A stretch of DNA of 64,000 nucleotides, taken from Anniella stebbinsi. Taxonomy: Eukaryota; Chordata; Lepidosauria; Squamata; Anniellidae. Positions within the stretch are counted from its first letter, which is position 1, and every line of letters begins with the position of its first letter. The stretch is taken from contig JARDYH010000005.1 of NCBI GenBank assembly GCA_029215795.1, positions 16,028,001 to 16,092,000 on the forward strand, given 5' to 3'. Shown piece by piece: positions 61,901 to 62,465 of this stretch. Made by a program: the position numbers and the translations under genes. The notes beneath the pieces were generated by a model. That model was not told the origin of the DNA. It worked only from the letters and a program-made list of their open reading frames with translations, and made no database searches.

Positions 61901-62414
61901 TTTGGGGAAACTTTTATAGGTAATCCTCAACCATCTCACTGCTTCACATGCTCTTTAGGTACTTGCAAATGAGGTTTACTTTTTATCCTGCTATATTGCC
62001 CTAATTCATTCATCAAATTTTACAAGAGATGGGTGGATATACATGATATAACCCTCCTGGTTTCCCCACCGCTTTGTCTTTTTTCTTACCACGGAAAATC
62101 CATTAGATGGAGGAGCTGCACAATGCCTTCTTATAGTTAGTGCTAAGAGCTCTCCATCCAGAAACACCTTTGATGTGTGTGTGCTTGAGTACATGTCAAA
62201 TTATCAACACAAGGGGATAGAGGGAGGAGATAACTGAGCCATCTTCCCTACCTCAAAAACATCTTCATCCGGCCGGCGAGCACCAAGCAAGGTGACGCCC
62301 TCAACACTGACGATAGGCTGCGGGCCTCGCTTTAGGGGTAGCGTCATGGGTTCTTCACAGTCGACGCTTAAGGATACGTTCCCACCTTCCACGCTCAGGG
62401 TGATGCGATGCCAC
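284..62414 (-). CDS. COL5A3: Collagen alpha-3(V) chain, internal part (37 exons)
   Basis: Exons joined on the minus strand give about 2596 coding bases in one frame with no stop. The protein is a secreted procollagen chain of the type V/XI group, which co-assembles with other type V chains in thin heterotypic fibrils and pericellular matrix. In order the window holds the end of the TSPN domain, a variable region (basic, then Thr-rich, then acidic Tyr-rich), a short interrupted collagen segment, a Gln/Ala-rich linker and 170 uninterrupted Gly-X-Y triplets. Assignment to alpha-3(V) rests on the basic exon 6 and on segments such as [14 protein letters not shown] and [17 protein letters not shown], which I remember as closest to human COL5A3. 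Exons 1 to 3 lie beyond 64000; about half the helix and the C-propeptide lie before position 1. COL5A1 or COL11A2 is the alternative, judged less likely. Confidence 0.87.
374..1521. other. Intron 39
   Basis: It holds a (TTA)n tract and a truncated LINE at about 660 to 1260. Nothing else is recognised. Confidence 0.7.
660..1262 (-). mobile_element. CR1/L3-type LINE, 3' fragment
   Basis: On the minus strand the frame encodes the last part of a non-LTR reverse transcriptase [19 protein letters not shown], then [20 protein letters not shown], then [11 protein letters not shown]. These motifs recur in the longer LINE at 29690. The 3' tail ends in an (ATT)n repeat. The 5' end is truncated. Confidence 0.8.
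1522..1629 (-). CDS. COL5A3: COL5A3 exon 39 (108 bp)
   Basis: Thirty-six codons run from [16 protein letters not shown] to [12 protein letters not shown]. The [17 protein letters not shown] core is shared by all V/XI chains. The donor is AAG|GTGAGT. Confidence 0.93.
2190..2265. mobile_element. Short palindromic hAT-like element, partial
   Basis: The stretch contains GGACTACAACTCC and the inverted GGGAGTTGGAGTC of the CAGGGGTGG palindromic family but lacks clear ends. Confidence 0.55.
2262..2362 (-). repeat. Fragment of dispersed repeat (TAAGAAGAGC family)
   Basis: Reverse complement of the first 100 bp of the repeat at 13950; it contains GCTGGACTAGACAGGCC and ends in the complement of the typical start ATAAGAACATAAGAAGAGC. 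Confidence 0.65.
2537..2993. mobile_element. Palindromic hAT-like element, split by a second element
   Basis: Left end CAGGGGTGGACAACTTGTG and right end CTACCCACCCCT are inverted. The body carries the inverted pair ACTACAACTCCCATC and GATGGGAGTTGAAG. It is interrupted at 2556 to 2869 by the TAGGCTGACC element. Flanks CTCTAGGG and TCCTAGGG look like an 8-bp target duplication. Confidence 0.75.
2556..2869. mobile_element. TAGGCTGACC palindromic hAT-type MITE, copy a
   Basis: A 314-bp near-palindrome with inverted ends TAGGATGACCATATG and CATATGGCCACCCTA. It is flanked on both sides by AACTTGTG (2548 to 2555 and 2870 to 2877), a perfect 8-bp duplication. There is no coding capacity. Confidence 0.88.
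3356..3392. repeat. GA-rich simple repeat (GAGGAC/GAGGAT)n
   Basis: Degenerate GAG/GAC/GAT triplets make a short pure-purine-rich tract. It is intronic; the acidic or Ser-rich frames it opens are artefacts. Confidence 0.8.
3842..3895 (-). CDS. COL5A3: COL5A3 exon 38
   Basis: Eighteen codons read [18 protein letters not shown], corresponding to GFQGKTGPPGP-GVVGPQ of related chains. Confidence 0.92.
3896..4494. other. Intron 37
   Basis: It holds one palindromic hAT-like element (4301 to 4436). The rest is not recognised. Confidence 0.7.
4301..4436. mobile_element. Palindromic hAT-like MITE
   Basis: The element runs from CACAGGTGGGCAGAAGG to TTCACCCACCCCTT with inverted inner arms. The flanks GTCTAGGA (4293 to 4300) and GTCTAGGG (4437 to 4444) match at 7 of 8 positions and are centred on TA. 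Confidence 0.8.
4495..4548 (-). CDS. COL5A3: COL5A3 exon 37
   Basis: Eighteen codons read [31 protein letters not shown] is invariant in the family. Confidence 0.93.
4549..6686. other. Intron 36
   Basis: It holds a (CA)n microsatellite and an AT-rich stretch at 5320 to 5620 with repeated ATTTGCA-like words. The remainder is not recognised. Confidence 0.65.
5071..5101. repeat. (CA)n microsatellite
   Basis: About 15 perfect CA units follow CCAC. Confidence 0.95.
6687..6740 (-). CDS. COL5A3: COL5A3 exon 36
   Basis: Eighteen codons read [27 protein letters not shown] is conserved in all V/XI chains. Confidence 0.92.
6741..7292. other. Intron 35
   Basis: A partial hAT-like end (CAGGGGTAGGAAACTG, from about 6828) is followed by AC-rich sequence. 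Nothing else is recognised. Confidence 0.6.
7293..7337 (-). CDS. COL5A3: COL5A3 exon 35
   Basis: Fifteen codons read [15 protein letters not shown]. It matches GDVGQDGAPGIPGEK remembered from human COL5A3. Confidence 0.92.
7437..8217 (-). mobile_element. L1-type LINE, 5'-truncated, with 16-bp target duplication
   Basis: A poly-T run at 7437 is the poly(A) tail of a minus-strand insertion. The body encodes the C-terminal part of an L1 ORF2, including [11 protein letters not shown] and [18 protein letters not shown]. The flanks 7421 to 7436 and 8218 to 8233 are the same 16 bases (CAAATCTGTTAAGCTT), a perfect target duplication. A frameshift near 8170 to 8180 breaks the frame. Confidence 0.92.
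8520..8850 (-). mobile_element. Non-LTR retrotransposon C-terminal fragment
   Basis: A minus-strand frame carries [20 protein letters not shown], the C...H....C pattern found at the C-terminus of non-LTR ORF2 proteins, followed by a hydrophobic tail. The family was not identified. It may instead be a chance open frame. Confidence 0.5.
9010..9238. mobile_element. GGCTGAATTCGGAC palindromic MITE, copy 1
   Basis: Starts GGCTGAATTCGGACAACAC and has an inverted end GTGTCGTCCGAATTTGAGC. The inner sequence matches the copy at 49437 in inverted orientation. The right end is degraded. Confidence 0.75.
9874..9927 (-). CDS. COL5A3: COL5A3 exon 34, with GLPGER motif
   Basis: Eighteen codons read [18 protein letters not shown]. 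The first six residues form a GLPGER (GLOGER if hydroxylated) motif of the type bound by collagen-receptor integrins. The donor AAG|GTACTT is weak. Confidence 0.9.
10364..10536. mobile_element. Harbinger-like MITE (GGGCCTGTTCAGA)
   Basis: Left end GGGCCTGTTCAGATGACATG and right end CATGTCGTCTGAACAGGG are inverted. The body carries CCATGGTTA words. A second copy lies at 58676. Target duplication is unclear (AAA at both sides). Confidence 0.75.
10957..11518 (-). mobile_element. tRNA-derived SINE, interrupted at 11057 to 11375
   Basis: Read on the minus strand the outer part at 11380 to 11518 begins with a tRNA-like promoter (TAGTGGTTAGAG A box, GGTTCTATTCTG B-box-like). The distal part at 10957 to 11056 completes the same family as the intact copy at 18160. 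A hAT-type element sits in the middle with a duplicated AACAACCC. Confidence 0.8.
11057..11375. mobile_element. TAGGCTGACC palindromic hAT-type MITE, copy b
   Basis: A 319-bp near-palindrome with ends TAGGCTGACCAG and CTGGTCAGCCTA, and perfect 8-bp duplications AACAACCC (11049 to 11056; 11376 to 11383). The target is a SINE whose uninterrupted sequence is visible at 18160, so the empty site can be read. Confidence 0.92.
11701..11745 (-). CDS. COL5A3: COL5A3 exon 33
   Basis: Fifteen codons read [15 protein letters not shown]. The donor is TCG|GTGAGC. Confidence 0.88.
11746..13674. other. Intron 32
   Basis: Only a partial short palindromic element near 11930 to 12030 (ATGGTGGGAGTTGTAATCC) is recognised. 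I see nothing in 12040 to 13674. Confidence 0.65.
13675..13728 (-). CDS. COL5A3: COL5A3 exon 32
   Basis: Eighteen codons read [18 protein letters not shown]. The PLG-IGEKGK form is that of COL5A3 (GSIGFPGPLGPIGEKGKS as I recall); COL5A1 has FPGANGEKGGR. The intron to exon 31 is 88 bp. Confidence 0.93.
13817..13870 (-). CDS. COL5A3: COL5A3 exon 31
   Basis: Eighteen codons read [18 protein letters not shown], identical or nearly identical to all V/XI chains. Confidence 0.94.
13950..14400 (+). repeat. Dispersed repeat of about 450 bp
   Basis: The sequence runs from ATAAGAAGAGCCATGCTGG through CCATCACTACAACTTGTGG to TTGTACACCTCTAG. Shorter copies occur at 2262, 18738 and 31780. I recognise it as a common reptile repeat but cannot name its class with confidence. 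Confidence 0.7.
14502..14609 (-). CDS. COL5A3: COL5A3 exon 30 (108 bp)
   Basis: Thirty-six codons run from [19 protein letters not shown] to SSGLAGEK. The double-length exon is a fused 54+54 unit, as in other fibrillar collagens. GEDGPEG-KG is conserved. Confidence 0.92.
14610..15327. other. Intron 29
   Basis: It holds one palindromic hAT-like element at 14904 to 15039. The remainder is not recognised. Confidence 0.65.
14904..15039. mobile_element. Palindromic hAT-like MITE
   Basis: Ends CAAGGGTGGGCAGAAG and CTTTCTGCCCAGCCCTG are inverted. The flanks TCCTAGAT and TCCTATAT match at 7 of 8 positions with TA in the centre. Confidence 0.82.
15328..15381 (-). CDS. COL5A3: COL5A3 exon 29
   Basis: Eighteen codons read [29 protein letters not shown] is invariant in the family. 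Its final Arg joins the GD at the start of exon 30 to make an RGD. Confidence 0.93.
15408..15602 (+). mobile_element. CR1 LINE, 3' end
   Basis: The sequence GGAACAGTCTCCCTACAGAGG leads through GGCTAGACTAGATAAACC to ACAATTCTATTATTCTA, the characteristic CR1 3' end with its short ATTCTATG-type tail repeat. Confidence 0.82.
15674..16108. mobile_element. Harbinger-like element, relative of 27809
   Basis: Left end CATGTCTACACCAGAGATTTATCCC and right end TTTAGGCGTAGAAAAGGCC are imperfect inverted repeats. The inner GATCCC/GTCATCCC blocks and the right-hand CGATCCTCCCCC resemble the element at 27809. Confidence 0.6.
17002..17046 (-). CDS. COL5A3: COL5A3 exon 28
   Basis: Fifteen codons read [15 protein letters not shown]. 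The donor is AAG|GTAAGT. Confidence 0.9.
17460..17513 (-). CDS. COL5A3: COL5A3 exon 27
   Basis: Eighteen codons read [27 protein letters not shown] is conserved in all V/XI chains. Confidence 0.92.
17682..17726 (-). CDS. COL5A3: COL5A3 exon 26
   Basis: Fifteen codons read [15 protein letters not shown]. The donor is CAG|GTAAAA. Confidence 0.9.
17727..18422. other. Intron 25
   Basis: It holds a SINE (18160 to 18398) close to exon 25. The rest is not recognised. Confidence 0.7.
18160..18398 (-). mobile_element. tRNA-derived SINE
   Basis: On the minus strand the 5' end reads TAGTCTAGTGGTTAAAATG (A box) and then GGATTCTAGTCCCC (B box). It continues with CACTGGGTGACTTTGGGCCAG and ends in an (AAATA)n tail. 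It is the intact relative of the split copy at 10957. Confidence 0.85.
18423..18476 (-). CDS. COL5A3: COL5A3 exon 25
   Basis: Eighteen codons read [19 protein letters not shown] tRNA-derived SINE begins about 25 bp past the donor GTAAAT. Confidence 0.9.
18738..19215 (+). repeat. Dispersed repeat, split by a LINE tail
   Basis: The first part (AGCATAAGAAGAACCATCC to CCATACTGGAG) and the second part (AACTAGTAACCATTGGTAGCC to GGGGGCCATCACCACA) are consecutive in the copy at 13950. Confidence 0.7.
18922..19130 (-). mobile_element. CR1/L3 LINE 3' tail, with (TTA)n
   Basis: A (TTA)n run is followed by ATATACCGCCCCATAGCC and CTCTGGGCGGTTTACAAA. This is the complement of the 3' end of the LINE at 29690 (GGGCGGTATACAAATG). 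It is inserted within the dispersed repeat. Confidence 0.8.
19443..19487 (-). CDS. COL5A3: COL5A3 exon 24
   Basis: Fifteen codons read [15 protein letters not shown]. The donor is AAG|GTGAGT. Confidence 0.9.
19488..20349. other. Intron 23
   Basis: Apart from the (CA)n tract next to exon 23 (20297 to 20340), nothing is recognised. Confidence 0.65.
20297..20340. repeat. (CA)n microsatellite beside exon 23
   Basis: An interrupted ACACAT/ACACAC tract ends about 10 bp from the exon 23 donor site. Confidence 0.9.
20350..20403 (-). CDS. COL5A3: COL5A3 exon 23
   Basis: Eighteen codons read [29 protein letters not shown] is invariant across V/XI chains. A (CA)n microsatellite begins about 10 bp past the donor GTATGT. 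Confidence 0.92.
20404..22883. other. Intron 22
   Basis: It is dominated by the 1075-bp foldback element at 21170 to 22244. The flanks are not recognised. Confidence 0.7.
21170..22244. mobile_element. GATCGG foldback element 1, hAT-type, complete
   Basis: The 1075-bp element starts TAGGGATATGCAG and ends CATGCACATTCCTA. The flanks 21162 to 21169 and 22245 to 22252 are both ATAGCAAC, a perfect 8-bp duplication typical of hAT. Terminal arms are rich in GGATCGGATCCGA-like words. The middle holds several nested GC-rich palindromes around ACTGAGAAACAGGC. No transposase frame is seen. Confidence 0.9.
22884..22928 (-). CDS. COL5A3: COL5A3 exon 22
   Basis: Fifteen codons read [15 protein letters not shown]. 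This is very close to GVTGIDGAPGAKGNV, which I recall from human COL5A3, and supports the chain assignment. Confidence 0.92.
22929..23557. other. Intron 21
   Basis: I see no recognisable repeat in this stretch. Confidence 0.6.
23558..23611 (-). CDS. COL5A3: COL5A3 exon 21
   Basis: Eighteen codons read [18 protein letters not shown]. The donor is CAA|GTATGA. Confidence 0.88.
24058..24406. mobile_element. hAT-like element related to 54489
   Basis: Left GTGCGAAACCTCATTCAGCC and right CCTGAGGTTTTCCACCCCTG match the ends of the complete copy at 54489. The inner CTTACTGCCAGTCACTTAGG also matches. Flanks show no clear duplication. Confidence 0.65.
24703..25021. mobile_element. TAGGCTGACC palindromic hAT-type MITE, copy c
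   Basis: A 319-bp near-palindrome with ends TAGGCTGACCATATG and CATATGGTCAGCCTA. Perfect 8-bp duplications AGCAACTG lie at 24695 to 24702 and 25022 to 25029. It is in the opposite orientation to copies b and d, judged by its asymmetric loop. Confidence 0.92.
26618..26662 (-). CDS. COL5A3: COL5A3 exon 20
   Basis: Fifteen codons read [15 protein letters not shown]. The donor GCT|GTGAGT and acceptor TTCACAG are good. Confidence 0.88.
27650..27766. mobile_element. Palindromic hAT-like MITE
   Basis: Ends CAGCCTTGCC and GAGGAAGGCTA are inverted around GGACTGCAACCCCCATC and GATGGGAGATGAAGTCC. Flanks TTCTAGGG and GTCTAGGG match at 7 of 8 positions with TA in the centre. Confidence 0.75.
27809..28371. 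mobile_element. Harbinger-like non-autonomous element, 563 bp
   Basis: Left end GGCTGTTTCTACACC and right end GGTGTAGAAGGGCCC are inverted, and both flanks are TAA, the 3-bp target of PIF/Harbinger. Inner blocks are GC-rich. No transposase frame is seen. Confidence 0.8.
28429..28482 (-). CDS. COL5A3: COL5A3 exon 19
   Basis: Eighteen codons read [18 protein letters not shown]. It is separated from exon 18 by an 84-bp intron, the shortest in the window. Confidence 0.9.
28567..28620 (-). CDS. COL5A3: COL5A3 exon 18: region of helical cross-link lysine
   Basis: Eighteen codons read [18 protein letters not shown]. The EKG-x-R motif sits where fibrillar collagens carry the N-terminal helical cross-linking lysine (KGHR in COL5A1/COL11); here the His is Asn. 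The acceptor is ATATAG. Confidence 0.92.
29690..31312 (+). mobile_element. CR1/L3-type LINE, 5'-truncated, two in-frame stops
   Basis: One frame runs from 29686 to 31122 and encodes a reverse transcriptase: [51 protein letters not shown] and the catalytic YTDD block ([11 protein letters not shown]). The C-terminal part has [12 protein letters not shown] and APQLWNDLP. Only two in-frame stops, at 30490 and 30817, interrupt it. The endonuclease and 5' part are missing. The tail ends GGGCGGTATACAAATG then (AATA)n. Confidence 0.92.
31681..31717. repeat. (TC)n microsatellite
   Basis: About 18 CT units are present. Confidence 0.95.
31780..31880 (-). repeat. Fragment of dispersed repeat
   Basis: It contains AGGATGCTGGGTTAGACAGG and GATTCTTCTTGCATCTC, matching the fragment at 2262 and the complement of the start of the 13950 copy. 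Confidence 0.65.
32109..32163. repeat. (TC)n tract near the exon 17 donor
   Basis: CT units are interrupted by CCCTGTCTCCCTC. In transcript sense it is a (GA)n tract about 36 bp after exon 17. Confidence 0.9.
32200..32253 (-). CDS. COL5A3: COL5A3 exon 17
   Basis: Eighteen codons read [18 protein letters not shown], nearly identical to family members. The donor AAG|GTTTTC is weak beyond the GT, and a long (GA)n tract lies about 36 bp further into the intron. Confidence 0.9.
32358..32411 (-). CDS. COL5A3: COL5A3 exon 16
   Basis: Eighteen codons read [18 protein letters not shown]. The intron to exon 17 is only 104 bp. Confidence 0.9.
32412..34308. other. Intron 15
   Basis: It holds a partial hAT-like palindrome (33366 to 33484) and a (TG)n tract (34071 to 34091). 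Fragments at 32540 to 32670 and 32840 to 32950 (GAGGGCCTTCTCTGTTGTGG) look like decayed CR1/L3 LINE. The rest is not recognised. Confidence 0.6.
33366..33484. mobile_element. Palindromic hAT-like MITE, partial
   Basis: AGACTCCAACTCCTATCAG faces GATGATGGGAGTTGAAGTCC in inverted orientation, and the right end reads GGTTCCTTACCCCTG. The left end is degraded. Confidence 0.65.
34309..34362 (-). CDS. COL5A3: COL5A3 exon 15
   Basis: Eighteen codons read [18 protein letters not shown]. The donor CAG|GTTGGT departs from the GTRAGT consensus at position +3 and beyond. Confidence 0.88.
34650..34757. repeat. Imperfect 108-bp palindrome
   Basis: TTGATGTGACATCACAATG on the left faces CATTGTGATGTCACAACATC on the right, with the symmetrical centre CTGGCTGCCAATGGCAGAGG. 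It may be a degraded small DNA transposon. Confidence 0.7.
36195..36318. mobile_element. Short palindromic MITE (GGCAGGATCTACAC)
   Basis: Ends GGCAGGATCTACACTATAG and TTTAGTGTAGATCTGGCC are inverted over 124 bp. Both flanks are AGA, a possible 3-bp duplication. Confidence 0.7.
36526..36582 (-). CDS. COL5A3: COL5A3 exon 14: start of main triple helix
   Basis: Nineteen codons read [23 protein letters not shown] is followed by the first Gly of the main helix; the LSMKGPPGP form matches COL5A3 where COL5A1 has LALRGPAGP. The donor is CTG|GTGAGT. Confidence 0.92.
37041..38370. mobile_element. GATCGG foldback element 2, with nested insertion
   Basis: Starts TAGGGGTGTGCATGGG and ends ATACGATGCACATCCC. 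GCTGATAC before it and CTGATAC overlapping its right end suggest a short target duplication. The ACTGAGAAACAGGC modules and CCTATGGCGAAAACACCC blocks match element 1. A separate element at 37548 to 37995 is inserted inside. Confidence 0.85.
37548..37995. mobile_element. TA-flanked MITE nested in foldback element 2
   Basis: Ends CCGTATTTCATCG and CGGTGAAATACGG are inverted, and the flanks are TA on both sides (37546 and 37996), as in Tc1/mariner insertions. Inner GCATCTTAGAATCGATG and GCATCCTAGAATCGATG words repeat. Removing it leaves a continuous host sequence. Confidence 0.85.
38866..38997. mobile_element. Palindromic hAT-like MITE
   Basis: Ends CGGGAGTGGGCAACTTGG and TAGGTTGTCTACCCATG are inverted. 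The flanks ACCTAGGC and ATCTAGGC match at 7 of 8 positions with TA in the centre. Confidence 0.82.
39148..39231 (-). CDS. COL5A3: COL5A3 exon 13: linker with Gln/Ala repeat
   Basis: Twenty-eight codons begin [19 protein letters not shown] and finish AQAILQQAK. The (Q/A)-rich helix-like AQAQA.LQQ stretch just before the main triple helix is diagnostic of V/XI collagens. The FQF.G.S.KGP.VSFQ form is that of alpha-3(V). Confidence 0.92.
40376..41285. mobile_element. GATCGG foldback element 3, right end missing
   Basis: Starts TAGGGATGTGCACTGG and carries GGATCGGATCCGATCC arms followed by GC-rich palindromic modules. It stops at CTCATAGACTTA, where the other copies continue, and a LINE tail begins. 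It contains a tandem CAGGTGATGATCA palindrome at about 40935 to 40985. Confidence 0.82.
41286..41405 (-). mobile_element. CR1/L3 LINE 3' tail
   Basis: TTTATACCGCCCAATAGCC and CTCTGGGCGGTTTACAAG are the complement of the LINE 3' end at 31230 to 31310. Confidence 0.8.
41656..41730 (-). CDS. COL5A3: COL5A3 exon 12: end of short collagen segment
   Basis: Twenty-five codons run from [19 protein letters not shown] to the non-helical TMIMLP. The size of 75 bp matches the family. MIML followed by FQF in the next exon is nearer to COL5A3 (VIMMPFQF) than to COL5A1 (MLMLPFRF). Confidence 0.9.
41971..42033 (-). CDS. COL5A3: COL5A3 exon 11
   Basis: Twenty-one codons begin [20 protein letters not shown], with a final Arg. 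They form seven perfect triplets with the GFPGDPG core seen in human COL5A3. The donor is CGG|GTAAGG. Confidence 0.9.
42034..42984. other. Intron 10
   Basis: I see no recognisable repeat in this stretch. Confidence 0.6.
42985..43026 (-). CDS. COL5A3: COL5A3 exon 10
   Basis: Fourteen codons read [14 protein letters not shown]. The aromatic-FDG pattern resembles the QQFEG of human COL5A3 rather than the M-L-I/V-EG of COL5A1 and XI chains. The intron to exon 9 is only 171 bp. Confidence 0.88.
43198..43245 (-). CDS. COL5A3: COL5A3 exon 9: start of short collagen segment
   Basis: Sixteen codons read [27 protein letters not shown] is the conserved entry to the short interrupted collagen domain of all V/XI chains. 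Donor CCT|GTGAGT and acceptor CTATCAG are good. Confidence 0.9.
43401..43948. mobile_element. hAT-like element related to 54489, with nested LINE tail
   Basis: Left CAAGGGTACTGAACCTCTTTC and right GCCTGCGGTAATGCACCCCTG resemble the ends of the 54489 copy. Its body is interrupted at about 43565 to 43745 by a LINE 3' tail (GAAGCTCTCTGGCTCGTTC). Confidence 0.7.
43565..43745 (-). mobile_element. CR1/L3 LINE 3' tail
   Basis: AGCTGAAGCTCTCTGG followed by TTCACAAAAATTAAAACCC is a decayed copy of the tail seen at 18960 and 41300. Confidence 0.7.
44322..44449. mobile_element. Palindromic hAT-like MITE, perfect 8-bp duplication
   Basis: Ends CTGTGGTAGGCAACC and GGTGGCCTGCCCCTG are inverted. CTTTAGAT occurs exactly on both sides (44314 to 44321 and 44450 to 44457), with TA in the centre. 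Confidence 0.9.
46121..46160. repeat. (TG)n(TA)n microsatellite
   Basis: About 14 TG units are followed by TA units. Confidence 0.95.
46292..46500 (+). mobile_element. tRNA-derived SINE, second family
   Basis: AGGCTCAATCCACAGC (B-box region) is followed by ATCTCCAGGTAGGGCTGG and AATCCTGCCTGAAACTCTGG. The same body occurs in reverse at 63333. Confidence 0.75.
47158..47349 (-). CDS. COL5A3: COL5A3 exon 8: acidic Tyr-rich region
   Basis: The 64 codons hold 23 Asp/Glu and 7 Tyr, including [20 protein letters not shown]. Acidic tyrosine clusters in the N-propeptides of type V chains are known to be Tyr-sulfated and stay on the fibril surface; sulfation here is inferred from sequence only. There is an NDT sequon at exon residues 18 to 20. 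The exon is flanked by CTGTTAG and AAG|GTAATG. Confidence 0.87.
47350..49204. other. Intron 7
   Basis: It holds a large hAT-like element (about 48250 to 48783) with an internal (CA)n-rich tract. The rest is not recognised. Confidence 0.6.
48250..48783. mobile_element. hAT-like element, diverged
   Basis: CAGGGCTGGGAAACATTTCC on the left and GACTGCGTGTTCCCACCCCTT on the right are facing ends, with GGGCCACATTCC and CTGTGGGCCACATCC just inside. The AC-rich tract at 48345 to 48460 is internal. No clear duplication is seen. Confidence 0.55.
49205..49336 (-). CDS. COL5A3: COL5A3 exon 7: Thr-rich variable region
   Basis: The 44 codons start [20 protein letters not shown] and end SFNLTDNYE. The stretch is rich in Thr and Ala, suited to O-glycosylation, and has one N-glycosylation sequon (NLT, exon residue 38). 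This part of the N-propeptide is poorly conserved between chains, so the call rests on frame, flanking splice sites (ACAAG acceptor, GAG|GTAGGA donor) and position. Confidence 0.78.
49437..49662. mobile_element. GGCTGAATTCGGAC palindromic MITE, copy 2
   Basis: Ends GGCTGAATTCGGACGACAC and GTGTTGTCCGAATTCAGCC are near-perfect inverted repeats over 226 bp. Both flanks are ACT, a possible 3-bp duplication as in Harbinger. The inner sequence matches the copy at 9010 in reverse. Confidence 0.85.
51958..52141 (-). mobile_element. tRNA-derived SINE, second family
   Basis: On the minus strand it carries CCTGGTTCAATCCCCGGC (B box) and the body of the 63333 copy, ending in the complement of CTTATACTGAGTCAGACC. 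Confidence 0.78.
52236..52312. repeat. TG/TA microsatellite
   Basis: Mixed TGTGTA, TATA and TGTG runs are present. Confidence 0.92.
53446..53577 (-). CDS. COL5A3: COL5A3 exon 6: basic Lys/Arg/Gly tract
   Basis: The exon has 44 codons. Residues 4 to 30 contain 18 Lys/Arg and eight Gly, much of it as alternating Lys/Arg-Gly, and the end reads [15 protein letters not shown] strongly basic heparin-binding stretch in the N-propeptide is, as I recall, a distinguishing feature of the alpha-3(V) chain; the other V/XI chains are mostly acidic here. The coding strand is almost pure purine plus scattered C, a degenerate hexamer-like repeat. Acceptor GTGCAG and donor CAG|GTAGAG are both good. Confidence 0.85.
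53578..55951. other. Intron 5
   Basis: It holds one complete hAT-like element (54489 to 54880). A purine-rich stretch at 53600 to 53670 lies just upstream of exon 6. The rest is not recognised. Confidence 0.65.
54489..54880. mobile_element. hAT-type element, 392 bp, perfect 8-bp duplication
   Basis: Ends CAGGGGTCTAGAATC and GAGGTTCTGCACCCCTG share the CAGGGGT terminus in inverted form. ACATAATG flanks both sides (54481 to 54488 and 54881 to 54888). The middle is a GGGGCCAGGGGA-type tandem purine-rich block. No coding capacity is seen. Confidence 0.88.
55952..56074 (-). CDS. COL5A3: COL5A3 exon 5: end of TSPN, start of variable region
   Basis: The 41 codons begin [19 protein letters not shown] and include the cysteine pair of the [10 protein letters not shown] motif, which closes the TSPN domain in V/XI chains (compare GDIQQ...AAYDYCEHYSPDC of COL5A1). 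The exon ends TQDPEE before donor GTAGGA. All later exons are phase 0. Confidence 0.9.
56331..56465. mobile_element. Palindromic hAT-like MITE
   Basis: Ends CAGGTGTGAGCAACTTGTGG and CCACAAGTTGCCCACCCCTG are inverted. Flanks CCCTATAG and CCCCATAG match at 7 of 8 positions. Confidence 0.85.
56557..56692. mobile_element. Palindromic hAT-like MITE
   Basis: AAGATGGGCAACTTGTGGCCC and GGGCCACATATTCCCCACCT are inverted ends of the same family. Exact borders and duplication are unclear. Confidence 0.75.
58056..58081. repeat. (CA)n microsatellite
   Basis: About 13 perfect CA units follow an ATAGATATATAG tract. Confidence 0.95.
58618..58663. repeat. (TC)n(AC)n microsatellite
   Basis: A CT run passes directly into CACACACA. 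Confidence 0.93.
58676..58838. mobile_element. Harbinger-like MITE, relative of 10364
   Basis: Starts GGGCCTGTTCAGACAACAC and shares CCATGGTTAGG, GCAGCAAA and CATAATGTTT words with the copy at 10364. The right end is lost into a simple repeat. Confidence 0.72.
58889..58990. repeat. (TC)n(AC)n(ACC)n compound microsatellite
   Basis: A CT run of over 20 units passes into CACACACA and then ACC triplets. Confidence 0.95.
59193..59248. repeat. (AAG)n microsatellite
   Basis: About 17 AAG units are present; the Leu, Ser and Lys runs it can encode are artefacts. Confidence 0.96.
60536..60662. mobile_element. Palindromic hAT-like MITE
   Basis: Ends CAGGCTGCCCCAATC and GGTTGGGGAAGGTTG are inverted around CTTCAACTCCCATC and GATGGGGGTTGCAG. 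Flanks CCTTATAG and TACTATAG match at 6 of 8 positions. Confidence 0.7.
60717..61026. mobile_element. TAGGCTGACC palindromic hAT-type MITE, copy d
   Basis: A 310-bp near-palindrome with ends TAGGCTGACCAG and CTGGTCACCCTA. Perfect 8-bp duplications CTGTTTCA lie at 60709 to 60716 and 61027 to 61034. Confidence 0.92.
61393..61924 (-). other. Unassigned open frame in intron 4
   Basis: A minus-strand frame stays open for over 160 codons (for example [20 protein letters not shown] and later [16 protein letters not shown]). I recognise no family, and no collagen or LINE motif is present. It may be a decayed retrocopy, a transposon remnant or chance. Confidence 0.3.
62252..62414 (-). CDS. COL5A3: COL5A3 exon 4: C-terminal part of TSPN domain
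   Basis: This 163-bp exon starts with the last base of a split codon and then reads [12 protein letters not shown], continuing through [14 protein letters not shown] to RRPDEDVFE. The WHR...L.V motif, the DC cysteine and the D-E-x-V-F-E ending are hallmarks of the laminin-G-like TSPN domain of V/XI collagens. The size of 163 bp equals the matching exon of the family as I recall it. Acceptor TGGCAG and donor GAG|GTAGGG are good. Confidence 0.9.
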
Positions 62415-62465
62415 CTGCCAGGAGATGTTACAGCTCAGCAACGTGGGAATTAAAAGGACAGTGAA

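Larger units (their letters stand above)
56075..62251. other. Intron 4
   Basis: The largest intron holds two palindromic elements (56331, 56557), a microsatellite cluster (58020 to 59248), a CpG-rich patch (59368 to 59650), a further palindromic element (60536), a TAGGCTGACC copy (60717) and an unexplained open frame (61393 to 61930). The stretches 56790 to 57950 and 59700 to 60530 are not recognised. Confidence 0.7.
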
